Below are positions 1 to 6,415 of a stretch of DNA of 9,959 nt, in pieces; positions within the stretch are counted from its first letter, which is position 1; each line of letters opens with the position of its first letter. Below the pieces are notes generated by a model. That model searched no databases, was not told the origin of the DNA, and saw only the letters and a list, made by a program, of their open reading frames with translations. Source of the stretch: an uncultured bacterium (GTDB lineage: Bacteria; Bacillota_I; Bacilli_A; RF39; UBA660); NCBI GenBank assembly GCA_905215145.1, contig CAJMOW010000038.1, positions 1 through 9,959 on the forward strand, in the 5' to 3' direction. The position numbers were made by a program, and so were the translations under genes.

Positions 1-1
1 T

Positions 2-844
2 TACACACCATTTATTAAATCTAAATTTGATAATAAAGAAATTAATTATGATAAACAAATTAAAGATTTAGATAAACAACTAGATAGAATAAAAACTGCA
101 TACATTAAAGGAATTATGAAATTAGAAGATTTTGATAAAGAGATTAAACATATTGAATTTCAAAGAAATGATATAATTAAAAAAATGCAAGAACAAAAAC
201 AATATGAAAATTTAAGTTTTACAGTTGATGATTTACTTATCTTACAAGATAAACATAATATTGATATATTTGTTAAACCTGAAAAGTTTTTTGCTAATAT
301 ATACGGTTGGTTAAACTTACCTAGAGAAAATAAACAAAGAATAATATCTACTTATATTGATAATTTAGTAGTAGAAAGAAAAAGCGATAAAACTATAATT
401 AAAGAAACACATTTTAGAACTAGTTTCTTACTTGATTTAATTAATTATAATCAAAAATATGGATTACCTTTAAATTGGTTCCTATTTGAAGATAATTATG
501 GTTACCCATTACCTATGAATAAAGAAATAAAAACAACTGAACAAGCACAAAATTACTTTAATAAACTAATAGAAATGCTTGGAAGTAATTATAAATTAAA
601 TTACTATGAAGTTATACCAGATGAAGATTTTAGTGACATTAGTTTTATATCTAATGTTGATATAGAAAAAATAGTTAGAATAATCTTAATTAAAGATAAT
701 AAAAAATATAAAGATGATAAATTAAAACTAGGCATTATAACTATTGATTTAAGTGATATAAAAGCCCCTAATGGAGAACAACTTTATAAAGGCTTCTTTG
801 AAAAATTTAAGGAGATGAGTAATAATGAGTTATGCAATATTTAG
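2..844 (+). CDS. Large serine recombinase, C-terminal part (partial, runs off left edge)
   Basis: The frame is open from the first bases and ends at TAG 842-844, giving 280 visible residues. The N-terminal resolvase catalytic domain is outside the window. The first ~75 residues are a charged coiled-coil segment (motifs KQLDRIKTAYIKG and KLEDFDKEI), followed by the C-terminal region typical of large serine recombinases of Gram-positive mobile elements (SFTVDDLLILQ, KQRIISTYIDNL, DKLKLGIIT). In this family the coiled coil controls synapsis and direction between attP x attB integration and excision. An internal ATG at 116 gives a shorter reading, but homology-like sequence continues upstream of it, so that is not the real start. 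The 3' end overlaps the relaxase start by 20 nt, implying one transcript. The pairing with MobV resembles TnpX/TnpZ of Tn4451. The family call is firm; the exact element type is inferred. Confidence 0.9.
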   Translation, partial: YTPFIKSKFDNKEINYDKQIKDLDKQLDRIKTAYIKGIMKLEDFDKEIKHIEFQRNDIIKKMQEQKQYENLSFTVDDLLILQDKHNIDIFVKPEKFFANIYGWLNLPRENKQRIISTYIDNLVVERKSDKTIIKETHFRTSFLLDLINYNQKYGLPLNWFLFEDNYGYPLPMNKEIKTTEQAQNYFNKLIEMLGSNYKLNYYEVIPDEDFSDISFISNVDIEKIVRIILIKDNKKYKDDKLKLGIITIDLSDIKAPNGEQLYKGFFEKFKEMSNNELCNI

Positions 845-2084
845 AGTAGAACCTATAAATAAATTAAAAGATTTAGGACAAATAGGTGCCCATAATACAA
901 GAACTAAAGAAGCATATAAATCTAATCCTGATATAGATAAAAGTAAATCAATTAATAATATACATCTTGTCCCACTGTTAAATAAAGACTACTATAATTC
1001 TTATATGAATTTAGTTAAAGACTATGAAAAACAACACAATGAAAAACAAAAAACTGAAAGAGACAATAGAAAAAAAAGTTTTAATCAAATGTTAGATGAT
1101 TCTAATAGTGTTATTGCCGATGAACTACTATTTACTAGTGATAAAGATTTCTTTAAGGATATGACTAAAAATGAAATAGTTAAATGGGCTAATTGTTGTA
1201 TGGATTTTGTTTATGAAGATATTGGGTATGAGAAATGGCAAGTATTAAATGCAACAATACATTTAGATGAAAAAACACCACATTTGCATTGTGTAGTTGT
1301 TCCCTTAATTAAAAAATATGATAAACGAAGTGATAAAGAAAAATGGACTATATCTAAAAAACATTATATGAAAGATAAAAATTATTTATCTACATTACAA
1401 GATAAATACCACGAAAGAATGATTAGTAATGGTTATGATTTAGATCGCGGTATTAAGAATAGTGATAATGAACACATTGATATAAAACAATATAAAAAGA
1501 TTACTAGAAAACTAAATATAGAACTAACTTCTAAAAATGAAAAGTTAAATAAATCTATGTTAGAGTTAGAACAAAAAATGGAATCTAACAAAGAAACCGT
1601 TTTTGATAAAGAATATGTAAAAGTTAAAAAAGATACTTTTGGCTCTATGAATAAAGTTATAGAACAAACTAAAAAAGTTATGGAAATACAACCTAAAATC
1701 CAAAAAGTTTATAAAGAAGTTGATGAGTATGCTAAGTCCTATAAATACCTAGAAAAAGAAAATGAAAATATACAAAAAGAAGTAAAATACTTGAGAATTA
1801 AGAATCAAAAACTAGAGAAAGAAAATGATAATCACATTTCATACATAAAAGCCATTTTAAAAGCAATTAAGAACTTCTTTAGACATTTACTACAAATTGG
1901 TAATGATAAAACAAAAGAAGCCACTACAAACGAAATAAAAGATTATTATAATAACAATGATTTTGATAAAGATTATATTTATGATATCGCAATAGATACT
2001 ACAAAAGAAGATGAATTATTTGATTATGCTGATATTGATAAATTTTATACTAAAGATAATAATTTTGATGATTTAGAAAGATAA
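825..2084 (+). CDS. mobV: MobV-family (Pre/Mob) relaxase
   Basis: This 419-residue protein is a plasmid recombination/mobilization relaxase that would nick the element's oriT and pilot the strand into a recipient using a helper conjugation machine. The N-terminal motif MSYAIFRVEP...GAHNTR places H23 where MobM of pMV158 has its catalytic His22. Motif II follows (NPDIDKSKSINN, ~34-45). Motif III HLDEKTPHLH (146-155) supplies the metal ligands H146, E149, H153 and H155. Residues ~220-345 form a long coiled coil, as in other MobV proteins, and the tail (~365-419) is very acidic and Asp/Tyr/Asn-rich. The start is supported by AAGGAG at 809-814, inside the end of the recombinase gene, with which it overlaps. 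No frameshift is seen and the protein looks intact. No type IV secretion genes are visible, so mobilization would be in trans. Confidence 0.95.
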   Translation: MSYAIFRVEPINKLKDLGQIGAHNTRTKEAYKSNPDIDKSKSINNIHLVPLLNKDYYNSYMNLVKDYEKQHNEKQKTERDNRKKSFNQMLDDSNSVIADELLFTSDKDFFKDMTKNEIVKWANCCMDFVYEDIGYEKWQVLNATIHLDEKTPHLHCVVVPLIKKYDKRSDKEKWTISKKHYMKDKNYLSTLQDKYHERMISNGYDLDRGIKNSDNEHIDIKQYKKITRKLNIELTSKNEKLNKSMLELEQKMESNKETVFDKEYVKVKKDTFGSMNKVIEQTKKVMEIQPKIQKVYKEVDEYAKSYKYLEKENENIQKEVKYLRIKNQKLEKENDNHISYIKAILKAIKNFFRHLLQIGNDKTKEATTNEIKDYYNNNDFDKDYIYDIAIDTTKEDELFDYADIDKFYTKDNNFDDLER

Positions 2085-2089
2085 AAGTA

Positions 2090-2098
2090 TGATAAAAT
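2090..2098 (+). promoter_or_regulatory. Possible extended -10 promoter for the HEPN-like gene
   Basis: TGATAAAAT matches the extended -10 pattern TGnTAnAAT and lies just after the relaxase stop. No good -35 is seen. The leader would be only ~17 nt and would start close to the Shine-Dalgarno sequence (AAAAGGAAG, 2103-2111). It may give the cargo gene expression independent of the recombinase/relaxase transcript. A chance match in this AT-rich DNA is quite possible. Confidence 0.3.
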
Positions 2099-2121
2099 AT
2101 AGAAAAGGAAGTGAATAATAT

Positions 2122-2850
2122 ATGAAAGAAAAAATAAAAGAAGAATTGGAAAAATTAGTAGATGAAGGTACTAAATTAGTTAAGTTAATTGTATCAGATA
2201 AAAATGATTTTACAACTATGAACAAATATCAAAAATGGTATAGTCAATCAATGTTAATTATAAAACAATTATTACCCGAGCGTTTTGAAGAATTTAAAGA
2301 ATGTTATAAATTAGATAAAAGGAAGATACTTGATCCAAGCACATATAAATTGTTTGATTACTTTTCCGGTATATCAGTTACCAGAGGTGGAAGTTCTTGC
2401 TTTGATACGAAATCAGTAGCATATACTCAAATATCTATTCAACTTAATATTTTAGATTCAGTAAGAAAAGTGATTGATAGTTCTCTATCGGACGTTAGAG
2501 GAATTTTAGAGGCAGAATTATTTGATAGTGAATTGGATTCAGCAAAACACTTATTAAAAAATGGATATTTAAGAGCATCAGGAGCAATATGTGGTGTTAT
2601 ATTAGAAACTCATTTCTCTAATATAGTTAAAAACCATAATTTGAAAATTACTAAAAAAGATTTAAGTATTAATGATTATAATGAATTGTTTAAACAAGAA
2701 AAAATTTATGATACAATTAATTGGAGATTTATTCAACATCTTGGAGACATAAGAAATCTTTGCGACCATAAAAAGCAAAGAGAACCATCAAAAGAAGAAA
2801 TAGATGAATTAATAAATGGTACAGATAAAATTATAAAAACAATTTTTTGA
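2122..2850 (+). CDS. Uncharacterized HEPN-like protein (element cargo)
   Basis: This is a 242-residue, mostly helical protein with no signal peptide or membrane segment. I do not recognise the full-length family. The C-terminal part looks like a HEPN domain. It has a helix of the form AKHLLKNGYLRASGAICGVILE (split 141-162, with conserved-looking E162), then R211-N-L-C-D-H216, which fits the R-(N/D/H)-x3-H active-site motif of HEPN ribonucleases. The N-terminal ~120 residues are unassigned. HEPN proteins are often RNA-cleaving toxins or anti-phage effectors, but some are inactive or structural, so the activity is inference. The start has AAAAGGAAG upstream at 2103-2111. It ends in tandem stops TGA TAA. 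It lies 37 nt after the relaxase gene and next to the putative oriT, as the last gene of the element. No antitoxin-like small partner is visible beside it. Confidence 0.7.
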   Translation: MKEKIKEELEKLVDEGTKLVKLIVSDKNDFTTMNKYQKWYSQSMLIIKQLLPERFEEFKECYKLDKRKILDPSTYKLFDYFSGISVTRGGSSCFDTKSVAYTQISIQLNILDSVRKVIDSSLSDVRGILEAELFDSELDSAKHLLKNGYLRASGAICGVILETHFSNIVKNHNLKITKKDLSINDYNELFKQEKIYDTINWRFIQHLGDIRNLCDHKKQREPSKEEIDELINGTDKIIKTIF

Positions 2851-2863
2851 TAATCCAAAGGAG

Positions 2864-2901
2864 TAACACACTACGCTATTGGCAGAGCCAATAACGGTGT
2901 G
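2864..2901 (-). other. oriT: Putative oriT of the MobV relaxase
   Basis: Read on the minus strand, this hairpin has outer arms CACAC (2901-2897) and GTGTG (2871-2867) and an inner perfect 7-bp stem TATTGGC/GCCAATA (2893-2887 with 2883-2877) with a 3-nt loop. The right arm ends in TAGTGTG followed by TTA. The pMV158 oriT nicked by MobM has the same layout: CACAC and GTGTG arms of an inverted repeat and nicking at TAGTGTG/TTA. The predicted nick is therefore in the minus strand between 2867 and 2866. The match to the pMV158 nick site is from memory and not from a search. The site is downstream of the relaxase gene and on the opposite strand. With this polarity the HEPN gene would be transferred first, then the relaxase. 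Confidence 0.7.
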
Positions 2902-2922
2902 AAAAAGGGATTTTCCCTTTTT
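2902..2922 (+). terminator. Intrinsic terminator after the HEPN-like gene
   Basis: AAAAAGGGA (2902-2910) pairs perfectly with TCCCTTTTT (2914-2922) around a TTT loop. The 9-bp hairpin has a G-C core and A/T-tracts on both sides, so it could stop transcription from either direction. It directly abuts the last base of the putative oriT hairpin. It probably ends the recombinase-relaxase-HEPN transcript. Confidence 0.75.
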
Positions 2923-2935
2923 AAACCCTTTTAAG

Positions 2936-2982
2936 CATAATTTTAGCAAGGCATAAAGCCAAGTAAAATTATGTTTTTATTT
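2936..2982 (+). terminator. Stem-loop followed by T-rich tract
   Basis: A perfect 10-bp arm pair CATAATTTTA (2936-2945) and TAAAATTATG (2964-2973) encloses a second small stem GGC/GCC (2950-2952 with 2958-2960). TTTTTATTT (2974-2982) follows immediately. It could be a second, weaker terminator or a structural element of the mobile element's end region. The outer arm is AT-only apart from one pair, which makes it a weak terminator. Confidence 0.5.
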
Positions 2983-3008
2983 CAAAACTTCGTAATGAAA
3001 ATAAAAAG

Positions 3009-3061
3009 AAAAGCCTATTGTCACTTTCATTGCTTACGCAACAAAACGTGACATGGCTTTT
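3009..3061. terminator. Long compound hairpin, bidirectional terminator
   Basis: Three stacked stems share one axis: AAAAGCC/GGCTTTT (3009-3015 with 3055-3061), GTCAC/GTGAC (3020-3024 with 3048-3052) and TTGC/GCAA (3030-3033 with 3038-3041) with a TTAC loop. On the minus strand it lies just past the lipoprotein stop (3068) and is followed by a T-rich stretch, so it would terminate that operon. On the plus strand it ends in T residues too. It is the last structured element before non-mobile-looking genes, so the right end of the integrated element may be near here. Confidence 0.65.
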
Positions 3062-3067
3062 TAAATA

Positions 3068-3802
3068 TTATGAATTTCCTTCTACTACTCTAAATAATTT
3101 TATTGAATCGTAATCAAGTAAAACTGTTTTACCTGTTTCTTGTTTCTTTTTGTAATCATTAGGAACAATAGTTGTAGCAGTTTTTGATTGTCCTGCGTTT
3201 AGTGTGCCAGATAACATAACATCTTCAACATATACAGGTTTATTATTTTTATAGAATACAACCGAAACACTTCTTGGGATAAATTCTGATTTACTAGAAT
3301 TATTAGTAATTTTTAATGTGATTGTGCTATCTTCAACTGAATATGAATATGAAAAGTTTTCTTTATATTCTGATATTTGTTTTGCAAAACTTTCTTTATA
3401 TTCTTCATCTGTTGTGATTTTTACTTCAGTTTTAGCCGGTACATAGAATTTAGATGTATCTTCGCCTGGAAGGTCAAAACCAAATACTACCTCATTACCT
3501 TTTTCTAACATATTAAATCTTTGATTAGTAGACCCCCAAATACTTACTTTGTTATTATTTTCATCATAATAACTAATATCCATATAACCTGAACCTATAG
3601 TTTCACTATTTTTATTAGTAACACTTACGATTAATTGTCTTTCACCATTAGAAATGTATGTTTTAACTTCTACTTCTTCTGGTGCATTAACTGTAATGTT
3701 ATTTGCTTTACTATCATCTCTACCGGTAGCATTACTACCACATCCTGTAGCAACTCCTAACATTAGAATTCCACACATTAAACTTAAAATTATTTTTTTC
3801 AT
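3068..3802 (-). CDS. Putative surface lipoprotein with two beta-sandwich-like repeats
   Basis: The predicted protein is 244 residues. It begins MKKIILSLMCGIL..., a charged N-terminus followed by a hydrophobic stretch and a lipobox-like VATGC, so the lipid-modified Cys is C21. The mature chain starts with a short polar linker, then two ~85-100-residue regions rich in alternating strands (approx. 37-125 and 135-240). The second (RSVSVVFYKNNKPVYVED...AGQSKT) looks like the FxLYD/DUF-type Ig-like domains of Gram-positive lipoproteins. No enzyme motif is seen. A start 6 codons earlier (3820) is possible, but AAAGGTGG (3817-3810) lies 7 nt before the ATG at 3802, so the shorter form is chosen. The start lies 14 nt after the stop of the DUF3592-like gene, so the two form an operon. 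Its function is unknown. It would be anchored on the outer face of the membrane. Confidence 0.75.
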   Translation of the reverse strand: MKKIILSLMCGILMLGVATGCGSNATGRDDSKANNITVNAPEEVEVKTYISNGERQLIVSVTNKNSETIGSGYMDISYYDENNNKVSIWGSTNQRFNMLEKGNEVVFGFDLPGEDTSKFYVPAKTEVKITTDEEYKESFAKQISEYKENFSYSYSVEDSTITLKITNNSSKSEFIPRSVSVVFYKNNKPVYVEDVMLSGTLNAGQSKTATTIVPNDYKKKQETGKTVLLDYDSIKLFRVVEGNS

Positions 3803-3816
3803 TAAACTTCCACCTT

Positions 3817-4278
3817 TCATTTAAAAACTAGTATAAACCAAGAAATTATTGAACATAATAAAGTCATAAGAAAAAATGACTTAATCCAATGATTTTTTGC
3901 GGTAGTCCATAAATTGCCACCAAGTTCTGCTTTTTTTGGATTACTTATAAAGTATAAATCTACTTCATCACCAAATTTATTAAAACTAATAAATTTTCTT
4001 CTATATGTCTTCCCATTGTAACTATACTCATAGGTAGCCATTTTCTTGCCAGTATCACGATAACCAAATTGAGTATTATATTCTTTAATATCATGTTCCT
4101 TTATAAGTTTTGCTTTGACTACATGACCTTTTTTTATTGCTTCTTCAAATAATTTTTTCTTTTGAGTAGGATGGTACATAATTTTTTTTAAATACACAAA
4201 TATTGGTGTTATAAAAATAGATATCGTAAAACCAAAACAAAATGCCAAAATTAAATTTGCAATAACTTCTTGATTCAT
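3817..4278 (-). CDS. DUF3592-like two-TM membrane protein
   Basis: The protein is 153 residues from the ATG at 4278. An N-terminal membrane segment (~5-30, NLILAFCFGFTISIFITPIF) and a C-terminal one (~131-152) flank a soluble beta-rich region. That region carries the pattern VKAKLI...TYEYSYNGKTYRRKF...VDLYFISNPKKAE, characteristic of DUF3592-type proteins, whose function is unknown. An ATG 11 codons upstream (4311) is rejected: AGAGGAAG (4292-4285) stands 6 nt before 4278, and the upstream ATG falls inside the extended -10 element. The stop is 14 nt from the lipoprotein start. Membrane protein plus lipoprotein suggests a joint envelope role, but nothing in the sequence says which. Confidence 0.75.
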   Translation of the reverse strand: MNQEVIANLILAFCFGFTISIFITPIFVYLKKIMYHPTQKKKLFEEAIKKGHVVKAKLIKEHDIKEYNTQFGYRDTGKKMATYEYSYNGKTYRRKFISFNKFGDEVDLYFISNPKKAELGGNLWTTAKNHWIKSFFLMTLLCSIISWFILVFK

Positions 4279-4491
4279 AACTAACTTCCTCTCTATTATT
4301 AATTTTAACATATTTTTGACATATTTAATCAGAATTTATGTAAATTTTGTGAAAAATGTGATATATTTATATCAGTTAGTAGTTATTACTACCTATAAAT
4401 TTATACCTAGTGGTTGTTATACTTCCACCAAAAGGGCTCCAATTGATAGGAAACGCGAACTTTTATGGTTCATTTTTTTTATTAAAATCAT
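4279..4491. other. Intergenic stretch with short inverted repeats and a GC-richer patch
   Basis: These 213 bases hold the promoter above and several short dyads: GATATA/TATATC (4360-4373 region), GTAGT/ACTAC (around 4378-4391) and the palindrome TATAAATTTATA (about 4394-4405). Bases 4406-4460 are about 45% G+C (25 of 55 counted) against a much lower background. A weak plus-strand hairpin GAAC/GTTC (4457-4460 with 4468-4471) is followed by eight T. I see no strong terminator for the ABC gene on the minus strand and no convincing gene. Confidence 0.4.
4302..4310 (-). promoter_or_regulatory. Extended -10 promoter for the DUF3592-like/lipoprotein operon
   Basis: Minus-strand TGTTAAAAT is an extended -10 (TGnTAnAAT). 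The -35 region is poor, as is common with extended -10 promoters. Transcription would begin near 4295, just ahead of the Shine-Dalgarno sequence at 4292-4285. Confidence 0.45.
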
Positions 4492-6225
4492 TTATTTTTT
4501 TAAATCTTTTTCATATAAATTCCTATAATAATTGCACCTTTTTAATAGTTCTTCATGAGAACCACTATCAATTATCATTCCATCATTAATTACAAATATT
4601 TTATCAGAATCAATTATTGTTGAAAGTCTGTGAGCAATAGTTAATATTGTACATTCTTTTAAATTATTAATTGCTTCTTGAATTTTACTTTGAGTTTCAT
4701 TATCTAAAGAACTTGTTGCCTCATCAAGTAATATTATTTCTGTTTTCATTAATAAAGCTCTAGCTATTGCTAATCTTTGAATTTGTCCTCCAGATAAAGT
4801 AATTCCATTTTCGCCAATTATTGTCTCATATTTATTAGGCAATGACATAATAAAATCATCAATACAAGCAAGTTTACACGCACTTCTAATTTCTTTTATA
4901 CTTGCAGTATTTTTAGCTAACAACAAATTATCTTTAATTGAAAAATTAAAAATATATGGATGTTGAGATATTATCGAAATATTATTTCTTATTGTTGAGG
5001 CAGTTAAATCATTTATATTATAATTATCTAATAAAACTTCACCCTTATTCACACAATATAGTTTAGTAATTAAATTAAATATAGTAGTTTTACCAATTCC
5101 ACTTTTTCCAACAAAAGCAACTTTTTCATTAGATTCTATTTTAAAATTCATGTTTTTTAATATTTTAGTTTCATTGTAACCAAATGTAACATTTTTAAAA
5201 TGTATATTTCCTTTTAACTTTTTAATTTCTATGTTACCAAATTGTTCTTTCTTAAATTTGTCACTTTCAATTATTTCATATATTCTTTGAGCAGCTATAT
5301 TAAATTTTTTATTGTATTCTGTTATTTGAACAATGCCTGTTAATAGATCTTTTATCTTATATTGATAGTTATAAACTATAACAAATGTAGGAATTGTTAG
5401 AAATGAATACTTATATAAAAAACAACCTATTATTATAAATCCAAAATCTGAAAATGTTCTAATATTACTCTCTAGGTAAGTATAAAATCTTCTAATATTC
5501 ATTATATTTATCTGTTCATTAGTTGTTTGTTTAATCTTATCAGCTGTTTGTTTTAAAATTGCATTACTTGCATTTAATACTTTAATATCCCTTATTCCTC
5601 TAACTAATTCACTTGTTAATCCTGTTTTATTTTCTTGTATAGCTTTTAGTTCTTTTTGTATTTTATACTGTTTTTCCAAACTTTTTCTATTTATTAAAAA
5701 AACAATTATTGAACTTAAAATAGCATATACAAATAAATATTTATTTAATATGAAAACTGTAATTAAAACACCTATATTTGTTATGATATACGATATCCAA
5801 TATGTATATTCCATAAATAAACCTGCAATATCTTGTGTATCTTTATTTAACCTGTCAATAAATAATCCTGATGAATTTTTATTAATTTCTTCAATTTCTA
5901 AATTAAGTATTTCCTTAGCAAGCGATATTTGAATATTAGTTAATGTTTTTTGATATATTTTCTCATAAAAAAATCCCTTAAAATAAATAGTTATATGAAG
6001 CAGTAATTCAACAAATAAAACAGATAAAGAAGAAAGTATTAATTGGGCAATAATGCCATTTGTAATATTTAGTATAATTTTTGCAGATAGTAGGGGAATA
6101 ATCGCACTTATAATAGCCTCTATCACACTAACAAATCCATAACCAAATAAATTTTTTTTAGAAGTTTTTATGTATTTCCAAGTTTTTTTTACATTAATAT
6201 TAAAATTTGTACCTTTTAAATTCAT
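4492..6225 (-). CDS. ABC exporter half-transporter (fused TMD-NBD, ABCB type)
   Basis: This 577-residue fused half-transporter should work as a dimer in the cytoplasmic membrane, coupling ATP hydrolysis to export. The transmembrane domain spans ~25-310 with about six hydrophobic segments. The nucleotide-binding domain (~338-577) is complete: A-loop Y350, Walker A GKSGIGKT (373-380), Q-loop Q421, signature LSGGQ (478-482), Walker B IILLDE (497-502), D-loop SSLD and H-loop H532. The substrate cannot be read from the sequence. No C39 peptidase domain is present, so it is not a bacteriocin-processing type. The open frame extends to 6465, but that would cover the divergent rnfC start; AAAGAGG (6240-6234) places the true start at 6225. 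Normally such exporters come in heterodimeric pairs or act as homodimers; no second half-transporter gene adjoins it. Lipid/drug export is the family's usual role. Confidence 0.92.
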   Translation of the reverse strand: MNLKGTNFNINVKKTWKYIKTSKKNLFGYGFVSVIEAIISAIIPLLSAKIILNITNGIIAQLILSSLSVLFVELLLHITIYFKGFFYEKIYQKTLTNIQISLAKEILNLEIEEINKNSSGLFIDRLNKDTQDIAGLFMEYTYWISYIITNIGVLITVFILNKYLFVYAILSSIIVFLINRKSLEKQYKIQKELKAIQENKTGLTSELVRGIRDIKVLNASNAILKQTADKIKQTTNEQINIMNIRRFYTYLESNIRTFSDFGFIIIGCFLYKYSFLTIPTFVIVYNYQYKIKDLLTGIVQITEYNKKFNIAAQRIYEIIESDKFKKEQFGNIEIKKLKGNIHFKNVTFGYNETKILKNMNFKIESNEKVAFVGKSGIGKTTIFNLITKLYCVNKGEVLLDNYNINDLTASTIRNNISIISQHPYIFNFSIKDNLLLAKNTASIKEIRSACKLACIDDFIMSLPNKYETIIGENGITLSGGQIQRLAIARALLMKTEIILLDEATSSLDNETQSKIQEAINNLKECTILTIAHRLSTIIDSDKIFVINDGMIIDSGSHEELLKRCNYYRNLYEKDLKK

Positions 6226-6265
6226 ATTATTTACCTCTTTACAAATTAAGTCATTATTTTCCTTT

Positions 6266-6274
6266 ATTATAACA
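6266..6274 (-). promoter_or_regulatory. Extended -10 promoter for the ABC exporter gene
   Basis: Minus-strand TGTTATAAT is a perfect extended -10 (TGnTATAAT). No clear -35 is visible. Start of transcription would be near 6259, giving a leader of about 34 nt before the ATG at 6225 with the Shine-Dalgarno sequence at 6240-6234. Confidence 0.6.
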
Positions 6275-6390
6275 TTAATTGAAAATATAAATATAGTATT
6301 TTTATATAAAATAGAAAGAGAAAATTTAAATAAAAATTTCCAAGTTATTATATAAAAAACTTTACTCTTTTTTTTTCGACAAAAAAAATG

Positions 6391-6396
6391 TATAAT
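6391..6396 (+). promoter_or_regulatory. -10 box of the rnfCD operon
   Basis: A perfect TATAAT at 6391-6396 is followed by a strong Shine-Dalgarno sequence CGGAGGT (6404-6410) and ATG 6416. The position that would hold the -35 (about 6368-6373) is a pure T run, so the -35 is weak. A TCGACA at 6376-6381 resembles a -35 but is only 9 nt from the -10, too close. The leader would be very short (~13 nt). Confidence 0.55.
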
Positions 6397-6415
6397 AGAT
6401 GTACGGAGGTAAGTT

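Larger units (their letters stand above)
2..3061 (+). mobile_element. Right part of a Tn4451-like integrative mobilizable element
   Basis: The unit consists of a large serine recombinase (integration/excision), an overlapping MobV relaxase, one HEPN-like cargo gene, a putative oriT and a cluster of hairpins. The TnpX + TnpZ combination of clostridial Tn4451/Tn4453 has the same logic. The left end is outside the window, so the paired att site and exact right boundary cannot be read. The boundary given is the end of the last hairpin and is an estimate. The lipoprotein/DUF3592 pair beyond it could still be inside. Confidence 0.65.

Noticed and set aside
2848..2853. TGA reassigned to Trp (Mycoplasma-type code)
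   Set aside because: TGA occurs only as the terminal codon, followed by TAA, and all Trp codons seen are TGG.
4355..4430. Possible tRNA ending in CCACCA on the plus strand
   Set aside because: There is no T-arm GTTC-type loop, no anticodon stem and no acceptor pairing at the expected distance.
4316..4528. Plus-strand 70-codon open frame across the intergenic gap
   Set aside because: It has no ribosome site, runs into the ABC gene on the other strand, and resembles no protein I know.
6300..6311. Palindrome TTTTATATAAAA between the divergent promoters
   Set aside because: It consists only of A and T and is expected by chance at this base composition.
5750..6355. Small plus-strand open frames opposite the ABC exporter
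   Set aside because: They have no start signals and the opposing frame has a complete ABC domain.
6376..6381. TCGACA as -35 of the rnfC promoter
   Set aside because: It is only 9 nt from the TATAAT box, too short for sigma-A type spacing.
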